In this document: positions 47,831 through 60,800 of the stretch, piece by piece
Layout of the letters: each line of letters begins with the position of its first letter
Position numbering within the stretch: the first letter of the stretch is position 1
Assembly: GCA_964007475.1 (NCBI GenBank)
Contig: OZ023275.1
Span: 22,526,744-22,590,743, forward strand
Direction: 5' to 3'
Origin: Hybos culiciformis
Taxonomy: Eukaryota > Arthropoda > Insecta > Diptera > Hybotidae
DNA: 64,000 nucleotides
The notes under the pieces: generated by a model
Told to the model about the DNA's origin: nothing
What the model saw: the letters and a program-made list of their open reading frames with translations, nothing else
The model's database searches: none
Translations under genes and position numbers: made by a program

Positions 47831-50013
47831 ATGGTATTGAAATCATATCTTATCATATTGATCGCAACAGTATCTTTATGTAGTGCTGTTGTGAATACAT
47901 TCAAAAGACGAGAAGCATCACTTTCTAGTAATTATGGTCCACCGCCTTTAAGCTATGGTCCTCCAGCTCCAGTTTATGGAGTTCCAATTGGATCTTATGG
48001 TCCGCCGCTGCACAAAAGAGAGCCACACAAAGAATATGGATTACCGCAAGGATTACCACAAAAAGAGTACGGAGTTCCTTCAAATAAATACGGCCCACCC
48101 TTAATTCATGCATTTGGTCAAAACAGTTTGAATAAGAATAATTTTCATGAGCAAATAAAATCTCATTTCGGTCTACACAAACCAGTGTATGGACCACCTC
48201 ATATTCAGAAAGTAGGGAATTTCATACAGCATTCCGGTCATAACAGCTTGTCGTCATCATATGGCCCTCCCCCCAGTGGACCTATAAAAGCAGCGTATGG
48301 TCCTCCTAAGCTCCATCAAAATTATGGTCCTCCACCTGTTCCACAATTACCAAAACCTGTGTATGGATTACCACCACAACCACCGAAACAAATTCTGCCA
48401 CAATTACCCCCTCCAGTTTACGGAGTTCCTTCTCTAGGTCATCCGTCAGGACCCGGTCAAGGCTCTTATTTACCACCTAAACCAATATACACACCACCAT
48501 CATCCAGCTATGGAGTTCCAAATGGCCCGATAGCTCTACCACAGAAACAAATAATACAAATTGAATCTCACGGATCTCAAAATATCGGACAACATGTACA
48601 ACATGGACAACATATACAACATGTACAACATGTTCAACATGTACAACATGGACAAAATGGACAACATGGTGGCCTAGCGGTGTCTTGTGACGGTTGGAGA
48701 CCTATTCCAGGTCCAGTGGGACAACCCATCGATTCTCACTTGCTTCAATCTCAAAATTATGCAACTGCCTACCATGGAGGCTTAACAGATGCACAGTTAG
48801 TAGCTGTTGCCCTTCAATCAGGTTTGATTGATGGTCCTCAACAGCATCTACCAATACAACCTGCGCTTAACTTCAATGGCGGACATCATGTTAACAATGA
48901 TATTGGAGTACAGGTATTTGTTATAATATTTCCCATTAGTCGTGACTGGGTTTTGTAAAAACTTTTATTTTTTAGGTTCTTGGAGCCGTCGCAGACTCAT
49001 ATACACAACCACCTTCTGATTCATATGCACCAAATTCAATACATGCTCTGAAATATAATACTTTGAACGGTAATTCGAATGGAGGTCTTGTACCTCCAAG
49101 TGGATCATACGGTGTGCCTCAAGCAAGTTCATATCAGCAATCGGGACTACAAGCAGGACTAGCAATTCAATACGGAACGGTAAGTGGAAACTTACAACCT
49201 GGTCCAATAGGAGGAACAGCACCACGAAAACCAGTATCGTTCCGCCCACCAGTTCCTGAAGGTTTATTAGAATCAATCGGACAAACGGTACAGCATTTAG
49301 ACCAATACGGAGTGAAACCACCAAATCCTACTGGAACATATATCCCTCCACCATTAGCAGAAATACCTCAACATAATTCAATCAATATCGAAGAGCAAAA
49401 TTTACTTCCATATGCTAGTGAAAATGTTGCCTATCAAGCATTGCCATCCGGTCAAGAACCACGATTTAACCAACCGCAAGATTGCGGACATGGACCCAAT
49501 TTAGTGGGAGCTAATATTAATTATGATTTCAACAGCAACGAACTATCAAATCAAAATTTTATTTCAACAGGGTTTGATAATATAGGATACGAGTCGAAGC
49601 ATTCGCCTGTTACTGTATCAAAGTCAGTTTCATCTGAAACACAAGTCGTTAGCGAACAGCAATCTAACGAAGCACTTCCAGGATTAGAAGGACTTAATGT
49701 TCTTTCAGCTGAAAAATCTCAAAGTGTTACAATACCTGTTCAAGGAAAACTTGGAACCTATCACCTTCAATTCCAAAACGCAGATCCTGCTGCTAGTCCA
49801 TTAAATAGCGATCACCAAGCAAATCATGAGCAAATTCTGTCACAAGGATTATTACAGTCAGTACTTAGTGCCATTGAGCAGCCCAATGAATCCGCAGGAC
49901 ATTCAAATTCTATTCAAGATAGAGCTGATCATGAAACTTCAGATGAATTGTCACATAGTTCAAAAGAAACGGAAAATTTAGATAAACCAATTAAAGTACA
50001 AGAGGAAAAATAA
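47831..50013 (+). CDS. Secreted YGPP/YGVP-repeat protein, cuticle or matrix-like (2 coding exons)
   Basis: Join 47831-48913 and 48976-50013 gives 361 + 345 = 706 residues. Residues 1-19 form a signal peptide (hydrophobic core LIILIATVSL, likely cleavage after CSA), followed by a basic FKRREA stretch that could be a processing site. Residues about 34-240 repeat YGPP, YGVP, SYGPP and YGLP motifs separated by Pro/Leu/Lys. Residues about 253-280 are a degenerate QH(V/G) tract. A CDGWRPIPGP block follows near residue 285. Exon 2 resumes with SYAP and SYGVP motifs, then a less repetitive Gln/Ser/Asn-rich half with DCGHGP near residue 530, a GKLGTYHLQF segment near 616 and an acidic tail. Base composition is far richer in G+C than the flanks. 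Tyr-Pro repeats with a signal peptide are common in insect cuticle and extracellular-matrix proteins, so secretion is well supported. The exact family and ortholog are not identified. No chitin-binding Rebers-Riddiford signature is visible. Confidence 0.93.
48588..48672 (+). repeat. Coding minisatellite: CAACATG(T/G) units
   Basis: Degenerate 9-12 bp units built on ACAACATGTA / ACAACATGGA encode the His-Gln-Val/Gly tract at residues about 253-280 of the secreted protein. All unit differences keep the frame. Such tracts expand and contract by replication slippage, so length variation between individuals is expected. This is inference. Confidence 0.75.
48914..48975 (+). other. 62-bp phase-0 intron of the YGPP-repeat gene
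   Basis: The intron begins GTATTTG directly after codon 361 (CAG) and ends TTTATTTTTTAG. The reading frame continues on the 3' side with VLGAVADSY, which carries the same Tyr/Ser/Pro style as exon 1. Retaining the intron would add 14 residues and stop at TAA 48956-48958. Short introns of about 60 bp are common in insects. Confidence 0.9.
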
Positions 50014-50402
50014 TTTTTTTTTCTTGATTAAGTGAATAGGAAACTTTTGAATTATATTACCAAAATCTATTTTAGCTGTTTTTTTTCATAATGTCAGACA
50101 ACCAACGTTAATCATTCATTTTTCTTAAAACTATAAATCTCTGCAAGTAAAATTCGTTCCAATGATTTTTAATCCTACCCACATAATTTCCTTACACTTC
50201 CCTTCGTCCTTTTTTATTCTCGTTATTAATCTTAATCATACTTTATTCTTATATTTCTATAAATATTAACTTATACGATTTCTTGAAAGTTCTTATGGTT
50301 TCTCATTTTATTTTAGTTTCCTTTTTCATAATTTAAATTTTTTGTTTTTTAATTATTTTTCAATTTTTTATTTTTTTTTTTCTTATTTTTCTATCTATTA
50401 TA

Positions 50403-50474
50403 AATAAAAAAATGTATAACTAAGGTTAATTAAAATTTTGGCGGAAATTGCTATGGGGGTTTTCTTGAAATAAA
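50403..50474 (+). promoter_or_regulatory. Candidate polyadenylation signals of the YGPP-repeat gene
   Basis: AATAAA hexamers occur at 50403-50408 and 50469-50474, about 390 and 455 bases after the stop codon. Either could end the transcript. The hexamer arises often by chance in sequence this A/T-rich, so the assignment is weak. Confidence 0.3.
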
Positions 50475-50479
50475 CTAAA

Positions 50480-52340
50480 GAATTTTAAATGTAAATTATA
50501 TTCTTATGTAAAACATAAACGGTTTTAATGTTAATATTAATGGGTATGTGAATGTTGTTGCGACGCGACGACGACGACGGCACATAAAATAGTATCTTTT
50601 TCATAATAATATATTAATAATGAATTGATTTTAATATATAAAACATAATAATTTTCTTCAATCTTGTAGTCAATGTTGTGCCGTAGAGTATTTTCACAAT
50701 ATAAATTTTACAAAGTTCAAAAATTCTATAAATGTTTATATTCTTTTTTCAGTTATAACTACATAATAGTATGTACTTAAACTGAATTTCTTCTGTTTGA
50801 TTGCTAAAACAATTTTCTTAATAATATTTTTGAACATAAAAATTGCTTAGTTATCATTTATTTAATAACCTTCCGATTTCGATAACTTTAGTTTGATTTC
50901 GATTTGGAGCAAAAAAAGAAATTTTTAAAATTATATGTATCGTTCTTTCAATATATAGTATATTTTTAAATTTTTAATGAGATTGCTGTTATTTTCTTAT
51001 TTACCAATATTATACTAATCACATATACGATAGAAAAAAAAATATTATATTGAAAAAATATATGGACAGAGTGTGTACAAAATTCTTTAATGTTGTCTGC
51101 ATGAAAAAATTTTCATAATAAATGAAAGAATTAAAGTCCCCCCCTATAAAGTTAATATGTTAATCACGTAAAGTCAAAGTCATTTAAATAAGAATTCAAA
51201 TTTGTTATATGAATCAAAAAAAATAAAAAATAAAAATAATGAATGAATTTTTTTTTTTTTGCTACTCTATTACATTGACTGTTGTTTGTATAATAAATTA
51301 AACTACCAACATTTATAATGATAGTTATTATTCTTTAGTATTATATTTATATATAGATATAATGTATATGTTATTTATTTAAAAAGAAAGATAAAAAATC
51401 ATAAGATTATTCAATTATTATTATTATTATTATATTTTTATTTTTTTTTCATTATTTTTCATATAAATTAAAGTACATTGATAAATAAAATTAATACATA
51501 TTTATTCTAGAAAAACCACAGTTGCCATATTTTTGGAGGTTAGGTGGCCAAAAGCCATTAAATAAATTTCATAATTCTTCATCGTCATTTTCTTCTTTTT
51601 GTTTATTATTTTTTTGTTTTTTTTTTTTTTTTAATCTAAATTATTTGTAAATATTTATATAATTTCTAATTTGTGTGTTATGCCATTTAGTTAAAAAATT
51701 ACAATAATATATACAAAAATTATAACAATTAATAAGATTTAAGTTATATAATAAAATTAAATGCAATTAACATTGTTATACTATTAATAAAACATCATAA
51801 ATTGAGAACTTAATTTTTTATAAAAATTTAAATAGAATTTTAAAGGGTTGTTAGTTTGGAACAAGTTGTATGACATAAAATGTACATTTATTTACAAATT
51901 TATATACAACATATACATTATACAGACAGACTACACTATTTGCTTAAAATATTTCGTGTACATCCTAATGTGTTTGAAATACATTTTTAATTCCCTTTGT
52001 AGTTTTTCATTAAAAAATGTTAAATTTATAATATGTATGTAGTATGTATGTTACGTCTGGTGGGATTTAAGATTTAATGTCAGTATAGTGTTTTCTTTTT
52101 AAGATATACCTAAGCTGGACTGATGATTAAAAAAAAAGAAATAATATTGATTTTAAGTTGAATAACAAATTTAATACTTTCTTCTCATCAAAATTTCATT
52201 TTAACATTTATTTTATTTTTATTACAATTTCGTGTTTTTCTTTCAAAGTTATTTTCTCTTTTATTTTTATTCTTCTAATTATATACTATTCTAGCTTTTG
52301 TCTTTCATTTTCTTCTTTTCTTGTTTGCTTTTATTTAAAA
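50480..52340. other. Gene-free A/T-rich stretch with a small CG-rich island
   Basis: GCGACGCGACGACGACGACG at about 50561-50580 is a short (GAC)n-like run, unusual in this composition. The rest is low complexity. Confidence 0.5.
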
Positions 52341-52344
52341 CTTA

Positions 52345-52814
52345 TGCCTTGGACGAACTGAACTCGAAAAACATGTTCTTGAGCACAAAAACATGTTATT
52401 AAAATCGACCGAACAGACTACTTTAACGTGTTTTACAAAACAGATAAACATCTGCTTTTTTTTTTTTCTCAAGTTTAAAAACAAAAGTAAACAATACAAT
52501 CACCTACAAATTGAATTCAAATTCAAAATAAAAAACAATAACAAACTTTTTTTTCATTTGTTTACAAATAAATACAACATAAAATTGTCAAAGTCAACGT
52601 CAAAAATGATACCCCAGTGAACATTAATGGCTTCCACATATTGCCTCACGAAATATTTGTAAAAATTACTCAACCCATCCTTTAATAACAACATGTTTTC
52701 GCAACAACATGTTCTTGTTCTTGTTTTTATTACTATGGGAAAACTACTTCAAAAACATAAAATTAACATGTTCTTGATCAAGAACATGTTAATCGTGTCA
52801 GTTTGTCCAAGGCA
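52345..52814. mobile_element. PIF/Harbinger-like MITE candidate, 470 bp
   Basis: The ends TGCCTTGGAC(G/A)AACTGA are inverted copies. Both are flanked by TTA (52342-52344 and 52815-52817). A 3-bp TTA/TAA target duplication is typical of PIF/Harbinger elements. The interior carries many ACATGTT(CTTG) motifs in both orientations. No transposase is present. Confidence 0.75.
52762..52793. repeat. 32-bp perfect palindrome
   Basis: All 16 base pairs match around the centre TGATCA, with the arm motif ACATGTTCTTGA. It lies just inside the right terminus of the Harbinger-like element and repeats the motif found at its left end, so it may be part of the transposase-binding region. Confidence 0.9.
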
Positions 52815-55800
52815 TTACCTTTTATTCTATTCTTCTCTTTTTTCCCCATTTCTATTCATTTCTATTCTTATCTATTTCTTCAAATTTCTTCTTTTCTCTT
52901 TTTTCAATTCATTTCTTTTTTCATTTACCTGACATTTCTTTTCTTTCTTTTGCTGTCTTCTCTTTTTTATTTTCTTTACTTTTAAACTATTCGTTGATCC
53001 CTTTTTTTTTAACTCGCTAACAATTTAATACCACTCAGTTTATGATTAGTCCTTGCATTGTTAAAATAACATTGATTATACACAAAATAGATATGAATTT
53101 TTGTTTCATTCCCTTCTCTATCATATAATTGACATTAATAACAAATCAATAAGTACGTTTTGGTAATTTGGCATAACATTAAAAATTATTAGATTTTTTT
53201 TTCTTTTAAATAATAATTTTAACCATTAAAATAATAAGATGTCATTCATTTAATTTTTTATTTTTTTTATTTAAATAAACACCACCGAATGTGTAAAAAT
53301 GTTCTTTTTATTATAATTCTTTAAAAACGAAAAAAAAAATGTTTTTAATGTTTAATGTTTTTGAAATAGAACATAAACTATGTAAAATGTAAAATATAAA
53401 TTTATTTAAAAATCCTAGCGCCTAACTGAATATGTTTTTTATAATATAAGAATTACAAGAAAATGAAAAAAAAATCTGAAGCGTGAATAAATTATTTTTA
53501 ATTAAAGTGAAAGGTGACTTTTATATTTATATTTTATTTATTTTTCTTTTTTCTTTTCCAAGTTGTAGGTGTTGTAGGAAATTTCTCTTTTAACACGAAA
53601 TAAATAAGAAGAAGAAGAAGAAAAAAAAAGTGCAATTTGTCATTCATGAATGAAATTTTTTTCCTTCTAACATTTTAATGTAGATCACGGTGACATTTAT
53701 TTAGTTTGATATTTTTCTAACCCAACAATTTTTATAAACATAAAAAAAAATTGTATGCCCTATCTATATAAAAGTACTTAGCAAAAAAAAAATGAAAAAT
53801 CTTGCAAACTATTATGTTATTGAATTTTTTAGTTTACACTTGTGCGCATCAAATGTTCTCTAGCCTTCTAAACTTCTATGTTTTTTTTTTTTTTTTAAAT
53901 AAATTTCACTTGAAAATTTAAGAATATAAAATTCAGATAATTTCTCTGGCTTATTATGGTTTTTAACGGTAATGCAGATAAAAAAGGATTTTTTTTTTTT
54001 TTTTCAAAAATTGTACATAAATTATTTACATACATGCTTGAATTTTATTTTTATTTTTATTTTTTTTCAAGGATAATGACAATAACATTATGGCGCAACG
54101 TTAAAATTATAACTTTTTTGCTATGAGACGATAAAAATATAAATGAGTTTCACTAGACACTTACATACATCAGCTATTCTAAATATTCGTGAAATTTTTT
54201 TTTAACTTTTTTAGCTCCTAAAATATTATGTATTATCTAAACATGACATCACTGATAAGTATATATGTACTTCAATAAATTTTTTTTTAACGTTTTATCA
54301 TCAAATCGATAATCAATTTTCGTTTCGGTGAATTATAGTTAAATTGATCGGAAAGTTTATCAAAATTCATAAACTGGAATTCTGATTTTTGTTTGATTAA
54401 TAAGTTGTAGTTGTAGGTACTTTTTTCACTTCATGTTCTTACAAGGACAGTCAAGCATATAACTATAAGGTACCTTGTGGAAAAAGAGATTAGTTCATAA
54501 AAGTTACTTCAATTATTGGTTCAGTTATTAATTGGGAAGTTTAATTAAATACAAACGTATTTAAATTATACCAAAAAGGCGCCGTGATATTTATCGGCAT
54601 TTAACGACATTTGTCCGTATTGATAAAATTAAATTTGTCTTTTAAAATAAAAAGTTGTTATGTGTATTACGAAGGGCGAAAATCTAAATTAAAAGTAACA
54701 TGAAGTTACATTATAAAGCTTACCAAAATCAGTTAATTTTTAATTTCAGATTAAATATATAATTTTTTCAAACAGATATTTTTCGAAACTTTTTTTTTTC
54801 CTTTTAATTAATAAACATTAACTTCTACATAATATATTTTTAAACTGAAAAAAAAAAAAATAAGAAAAATTTTCATTAAAAATATAAAATGTTGAGACTG
54901 AGAAGCTTTTAATTTAAGAAAAAAAAAATATACAAAAAAAAATAAATAGAAGAAAAAAGATTTATATTGCATCTGGTATGTATTTTTTTTTCTTGTACAG
55001 AGTGCACCACCTGACTCTTACGTTCCTTAAATCTGCATACATTTAATATCATGTAAAAGTATATACATATATCCTGGGAATTTACTGAATTTAATATAAA
55101 AAAAAGCAATAATGCAAATTTTCTTTATTTTTCATTGAATGTATATAAAAAAAAACATTATAGATTACAATTTTTCATGTTGTGAAATTTAAGAATGAAA
55201 AATTTATAGAATCAAATACCTTGAATAAAATAAGCATTTTCAAGTATAAGCTTAAATAATAAATTCACAATTAAAACACACTGCACTGAGTTCAAAAATA
55301 TTTATACTTTACAGATATTTTAATTTTCTAAAACGGTCAAAGCCCTATTTTTCAAAAGTTATTGAATGTGAAAATATTTCACATTATTTATTTGTCAAAC
55401 TGAAATTTATGCAGCAGAGCAGAAGTCTGAATATCATACACCGTCAAGTGTTCTAGAAAAATTTTCTTTTTGAGTATTGCAGCAATTTTGAATTTCTTGA
55501 CCAATAAAATCAATAACCATAGATAAATTCTCTTTAGGAAAGCTCTGTCAAAATTTATATCACCTTTGTTGGCAAAGTGGGTTTCAGGTTTTTTTTATTT
55601 AGTAATCAAACATTTCCGTTTTACATCAATTATAATTTATAACCACCAATAATTATCTATTTTATTCTTATAAGTTTAATGTACTTGCTGATACAAACAA
55701 AAATTTTAAAAAATTTAAAAATTTAAAAATAAATCAATAAAGAATATAATTTTTATTAAAAATGATGTTTTTCACTATGTAATTAGTAATAGAAATGGAG

Positions 55801-56972
55801 ATATCATACTTTATCCTAAAGGTTCGAAATTAAGAGGACCTTGTTCCCATTCATTGGTTTATGAAAGTTAAATCATACAAAAAAATTATTTTTTATGGTA
55901 TTAATACATTTTTATCGAAAATGGGATTAATACAGCACTCGATTGTGTAAATTAGATAGCATGTTCGGTCTGAACTGTTTAAGAATATATAAATAATAAT
56001 TTGATTTAAACGATATAATTCCAATTGTAAGAAAACGTGGTTTATTAAGTGTATTTACACTATTTTGATAAAGCAAAAACTAGCTTTTGGACTTAATATC
56101 TAAATTAATGCAGCCGATCAAAAATTAGTACTAGTTTAAATGTAAAATTATGGATTAAATTTATCTTCTTTTTTTTTCACAAAAAAAAAGGTTGATAAAT
56201 TTATAAAGTACAAAGGAAATTTTTGTTTTTTTTGAACAGACTTACAATATATTTTTTAGTAATAAATCCTGTCATTGATTGATATTTATTTATATAATAT
56301 TTAGAACGATTGTGTATATCTATGCATGTAAAAGAAATATAATGTTTAAGAGTTCATGATACATAAACTAAGCTAAAAAAAATCTTATTTTTTGTATTTT
56401 GTGTAATATGTTATAACAACTACAGAACACAAAAGATTTTCAAATGATGTGGTCATAGAAATTTTTTCGTTACCCATATTGTTGACCAGAAAATTTATAA
56501 TTTTTTCTGAATGAAAATTTCAGAAAATGCATTATATATATGTATATATATGAAATCTTTTAATACTTTACTTTGTAGTTTTTTATTGCATTCATATTTT
56601 TTTTTTTATTTATTTTTTACTCTTGAATTGTATACTACATATTTTGTATATACATACATTCACATATGAAATTCTTATTCGTTTAAGATTTTTTTTATTT
56701 TCGTTTTAAACATTCTGAAAATTTATTTATGTTGCACATAACGTTCAAATTACAATTTTTTTTTTATTAAAGCATTTATCATATTTTTTGTCAAAATTAA
56801 TATTTTTTTTTTTTTTGTTTTCATTTTCATGAAAATTTGTGCACTTTTTAATTAAATTTTTATACCGTCGTTAGTCGTCGTAGTGTAGTTGAATCTATTT
56901 TCCCAACTTAAAAGCGAGGTGCGCTTTTATAGTTTTCTGTATATATTCTAAAAGAGAAAAAAGAAAACCAAA

Positions 56973-56980
<8 letters not shown>

Positions 56981-57032
<52 letters not shown>
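56981..57032. repeat. (AT)n microsatellite, about 26 units
   Basis: An uninterrupted AT dinucleotide run lies between an A run and TGTATATATG. It is self-complementary and likely variable in length. Confidence 0.97.
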
Positions 57033-57040
<8 letters not shown>

Positions 57041-57143
57041 GAAATGAAATGAAAATTGCACTCTGAAAGTTAATTTAATATGATGCTAAGCTTTTCTGTT
57101 CGTGGTTTTAAGAAATACAATATTTTTAATTAAAATTTGTTGG

Positions 57144-57221
57144 ATTATTTTTTTATTTTATTTTTTATTTTTATTTTTTTTTTATTTTTTTATTTTTATT
57201 TTTATTTTTTTTTTTTTTTTG
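57144..57221. repeat. T-rich (TTTTA)n-like tract
   Basis: Runs of T broken by single A bases, without a fixed unit. This is low-complexity sequence. Confidence 0.85.
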
Positions 57222-57790
57222 AGAAAGCCAGTTTAGTTAGCAGAATAAGAACAGTAAGTGGTTTAAAAATTATTTATGATATTTCAAAATTAATTTTTTA
57301 AATATTTTACTTTCGTTATTTTTGCAATTTTTTTTTTCTTTTAAACGTAGTATCCATTCAAGGATTCAAAATAATGAAAATAATTGAATTTGTCTACAAG
57401 GTACATGTTTGAAAAATTAATTGAAAATTTCTGAGTATATAGTGGATTATTTAATATAAAATATAAATGTTTTTACAGGTAGGAAAAATTGACATAGAAA
57501 TTCACAGAAATCATTGAACAATGCATCTACAACGATGTGAGATAAATTACAAACATGTAAAAAGATTATCTAAACTCTGCAGTACTTATGATTCGAGTAT
57601 GTTTGAAATTTGAAAAATTTTGTAACAATTATTGCAATTAAATGAACTCAGTTCTAAAAGTAATTTTTCAAAAAGAACATAACAAATATATTATAGGATC
57701 TACCGAAACTAATAAAAATATTTTTTTTAAGTGTCGTTGTTGCCAAAGACAATTATTTTTTGGTCAAGTCAAGTATCTTGAATCAGCACC

Positions 57791-57848
57791 TGTGTAGCAC
57801 AGCACTGAAAGCGCCTGCTTTCGGAACCAACACTTTGAAATCTGTCTG
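57791..57848 (+). mobile_element. tRNA-derived SINE head, fragment
   Basis: TAGCACAGCACTGAAAGCGC followed by CTGCTTTCGGAACCAAC and ACTTTGAAATCT has the layout of a tRNA-derived SINE: an A-box-like block, a GCGCCTGCTTTCGGAAC centre and a mutated B box where GGTTCGAATCC would stand. The B box is too degraded for strong pol III transcription. The body after it is short and A/T-rich. Confidence 0.55.
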
Positions 57849-57849
57849 A

Positions 57850-60800
57850 TCTCTAAAAATAATAAATTTCGATGTTTTATTCAGATCAAGTAATTTCTAC
57901 CTTTTGAACTCACTTAATTTTAATTATCAGTACCTAAGCTAAGCAGGAAATACTTAGTTCAAATGCGTACAAAAAAAATGTTTCTCAACAGAATTGACTT
58001 GGCTGAGTATCAAAATATAAAAACGAAAATATGAGTGCAGTGCTGAATTCACAATTTTTGTTTAAAATAGGAAAAAATTAACAGAAATGTTAAAACAAAT
58101 TGTGACTATAAAAATAAACTATGAAGAAGAACGTGAATTAAAATTATAACAGCAACAGAATAATTTGTAAATAATAATTATTTGTCCAATAATGAATATT
58201 ATCAAATGTCAGCTTATAATTATTATTATTTTTTTTTTTTTAGAAAATTAGAAATTTCGCACGTGTTAACAATAAAAAATAAATAGCTTTTGCATGTTTT
58301 TTCTGTAATGTTGAGGAAAACTTATTTGTAATCTTCTTATCCACGCATTACACCATACGTTTAAAAACATCCTGACTATTTTATTATCCTGTTTTTTTAT
58401 TATTATTTGTGCTTGTCAGTTTGAACTATTTGCGCATATAAGCTTTCAATGTGTAAGATTGTTTAAATTATAAACTACAAGTGCCTAATTTAAATGCATT
58501 TTTTTAGTTAACTATATTTTTAAAATTGATTTTATAAAATGGGGTCTGGTTAGGAAATTTCATAAAGTACAGTCATAAATACCTCCATAACACTGTTAAT
58601 TTTTTAATATACATTTATATAGAGAATATTTAAACTATTTGGACAAATGAAATTTTCCTTTATAGCTCTGTGATCTGTATCATATTGGAACACTTTTACT
58701 GTAGAATATTGGTAGGCGCAAATAAATGTTTTCAAATTTTTTATTAAACCAAAAAAATAAAATATATAGGTATATTTAAAAAATTATTAGGACCAATAAT
58801 TAAATATTATTTCAAATAAACCCAAATTTTAATTTCTCAAAATAAAGAAAAAAAAAAAACTAAGATTTATTTTTTAATTAAAAAAGATTGAATTTTAAGA
58901 CATTATAATTAATTTTTCACAAAAAAATAAAAATAATAAATATAAATAAAATAAAATAAAATAAACTTCCAAATAATTAAAATTTATTTAAAAAATACTC
59001 GATACAAAAAATATTTTATAAGGAAGAAAAAAAAGAAAATTATTACAAAAAGATCTACAAAAAAAAAAAAAGTAGGTATATTGGGAAAAAGTAAAATTTA
59101 TTTTCATTATACTTTTTTTTTTGTGCCAACAATAAATTACCCCAAAAATCTCTCTGTATTTTATGTTTGCTCGTCTATGGATGTAATAAGAATATTTATT
59201 GTATACAAAAAAATATAATAAATCTCTCTAGGTAGGTATTTTCCATTTTTAAACATAAATTTAAATTAAACAAAATTAATTTTTTATTTTTTTTTTGGTA
59301 TTTCAATAAATTGGATTTATTTTCAATAAAATTATTTTATAATTTTTAAAAACAAGAGATATATTAATTATATATTTTTTGTTTTAATTTTAATAATAAT
59401 ATTATCTAAAAATTTTTACATTAAATTTAAACTTACAATTTACAATAATTTTTGTGTTTATTTTTTTTTTAATACGTATATTTAAAATTTAATCTAAAAT
59501 GTATTTTAATTAATTTTTTTGTTTTTTACTTTATTTTATAACCATAACTTTAATTTCTAAATTTAGTTTTTATTAAAAACATAAAGTTATGTAATTAACA
59601 TTTTGTTTTTACATGAAAATTTATCTTTTTTCTTTTTAGTTATTATGGCGCTTACAATTATTGTTAATTATTGAAAATAATGCTCTTAATTCGTGCTATC
59701 GTTGATTTCTTAAATAATTTATATTTAGTTTTTTACTTTTAATTTTCTAACCGTGTCTTGGACTACATAATTTAATATAACGGGCTTAGAAGTAATTTTT
59801 AGTACGTCATGGTTATAATTCGGGGCGGCTGTCATAAATTATGATTTGATAGTGAAACTTAACAAAAATTTATTTCTTCTTTCTATTCAATTGAAAATGT
59901 AATTGATTATATGAAGTTTTATTTTTACTAACGAAATGTAATTAATAACAGCCGCTTGAACTTTCATTGATTTTTTTTCTTAAACTACACCATATTTGGA
60001 AATTTAGTATTATAATCGAAATCAGATTTTAAAAAAAAAAATATAAACGCAGACAAAGGACGGATTGAAATAAAAAAAAAAAAGAAATTAAAAAAAAATC
60101 TATTTCTGTCTGAATAACTTTTGTAAAGATATTTGTATCTTATACATTATTTTAAAATTTAAATACAAATTTTATCTTCATTCATTCATACGTATAATTG
60201 CTGTGAGCAAATCGAAATGCAAAAAAAATATAAAATATACAATACATCAAAATTTTATGTAGAAAATAATAAAAGAAATTTCCTTTGATTATGATAAAAA
60301 TTCAATGAAATTTCTTTTATTTATAATTATACAAATTTTTTTATTGATATTATTTATACTTGACTTCCCCTCCCCCCGCCATTGAATTGATAAATTCAAT
60401 TACGCCAGAATAAACTATAATTTTTGTTTATTCATTTTGTCGTTATACGATTACAGGGTTTATTTTTTATATCGATAAACATATATATATAACAGAAAAA
60501 TGCATATCTGATTCATATTCAAAATAAATTTTTTTTTGGTTCTTTTTAACTATAATTCGAATATAAAATTTCATTACAATTTCTATAGTTTCTATGGTTT
60601 TTAGAAAATCGATATTTAAGTTTCTTGTAGTAATTAATAAAAGGATTTATATTACTTTTAATTGAGGACGATTAACCTTCTTAGAATTTTATTAAATATA
60701 TACTATATATGATTCAGATTTAATTTGAATTCTTTTCAAATCCTAGTAGAGTTAAAAAAAAACAAAATTTCTTACGGCAAGAAAATTATTTTTCACTTCA

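Larger units (their letters stand above)
52820..57785. other. Gene-free A/T-rich stretch
   Basis: A short (GAA)n at 53610-53623, the large AT microsatellite at 56981 and T-rich tracts. No supportable gene. Confidence 0.55.

Noticed and set aside
47925..48197. 90-codon minus-strand open frame inside the YGPP-repeat gene
   Set aside because: Antisense shadow of the repetitive coding exon. Repeats without stops on one strand often read open on the other.
48965..49324. 119-codon minus-strand open frame over exon 2
   Set aside because: Also an antisense shadow of a real exon. It has no splice or start context of its own.
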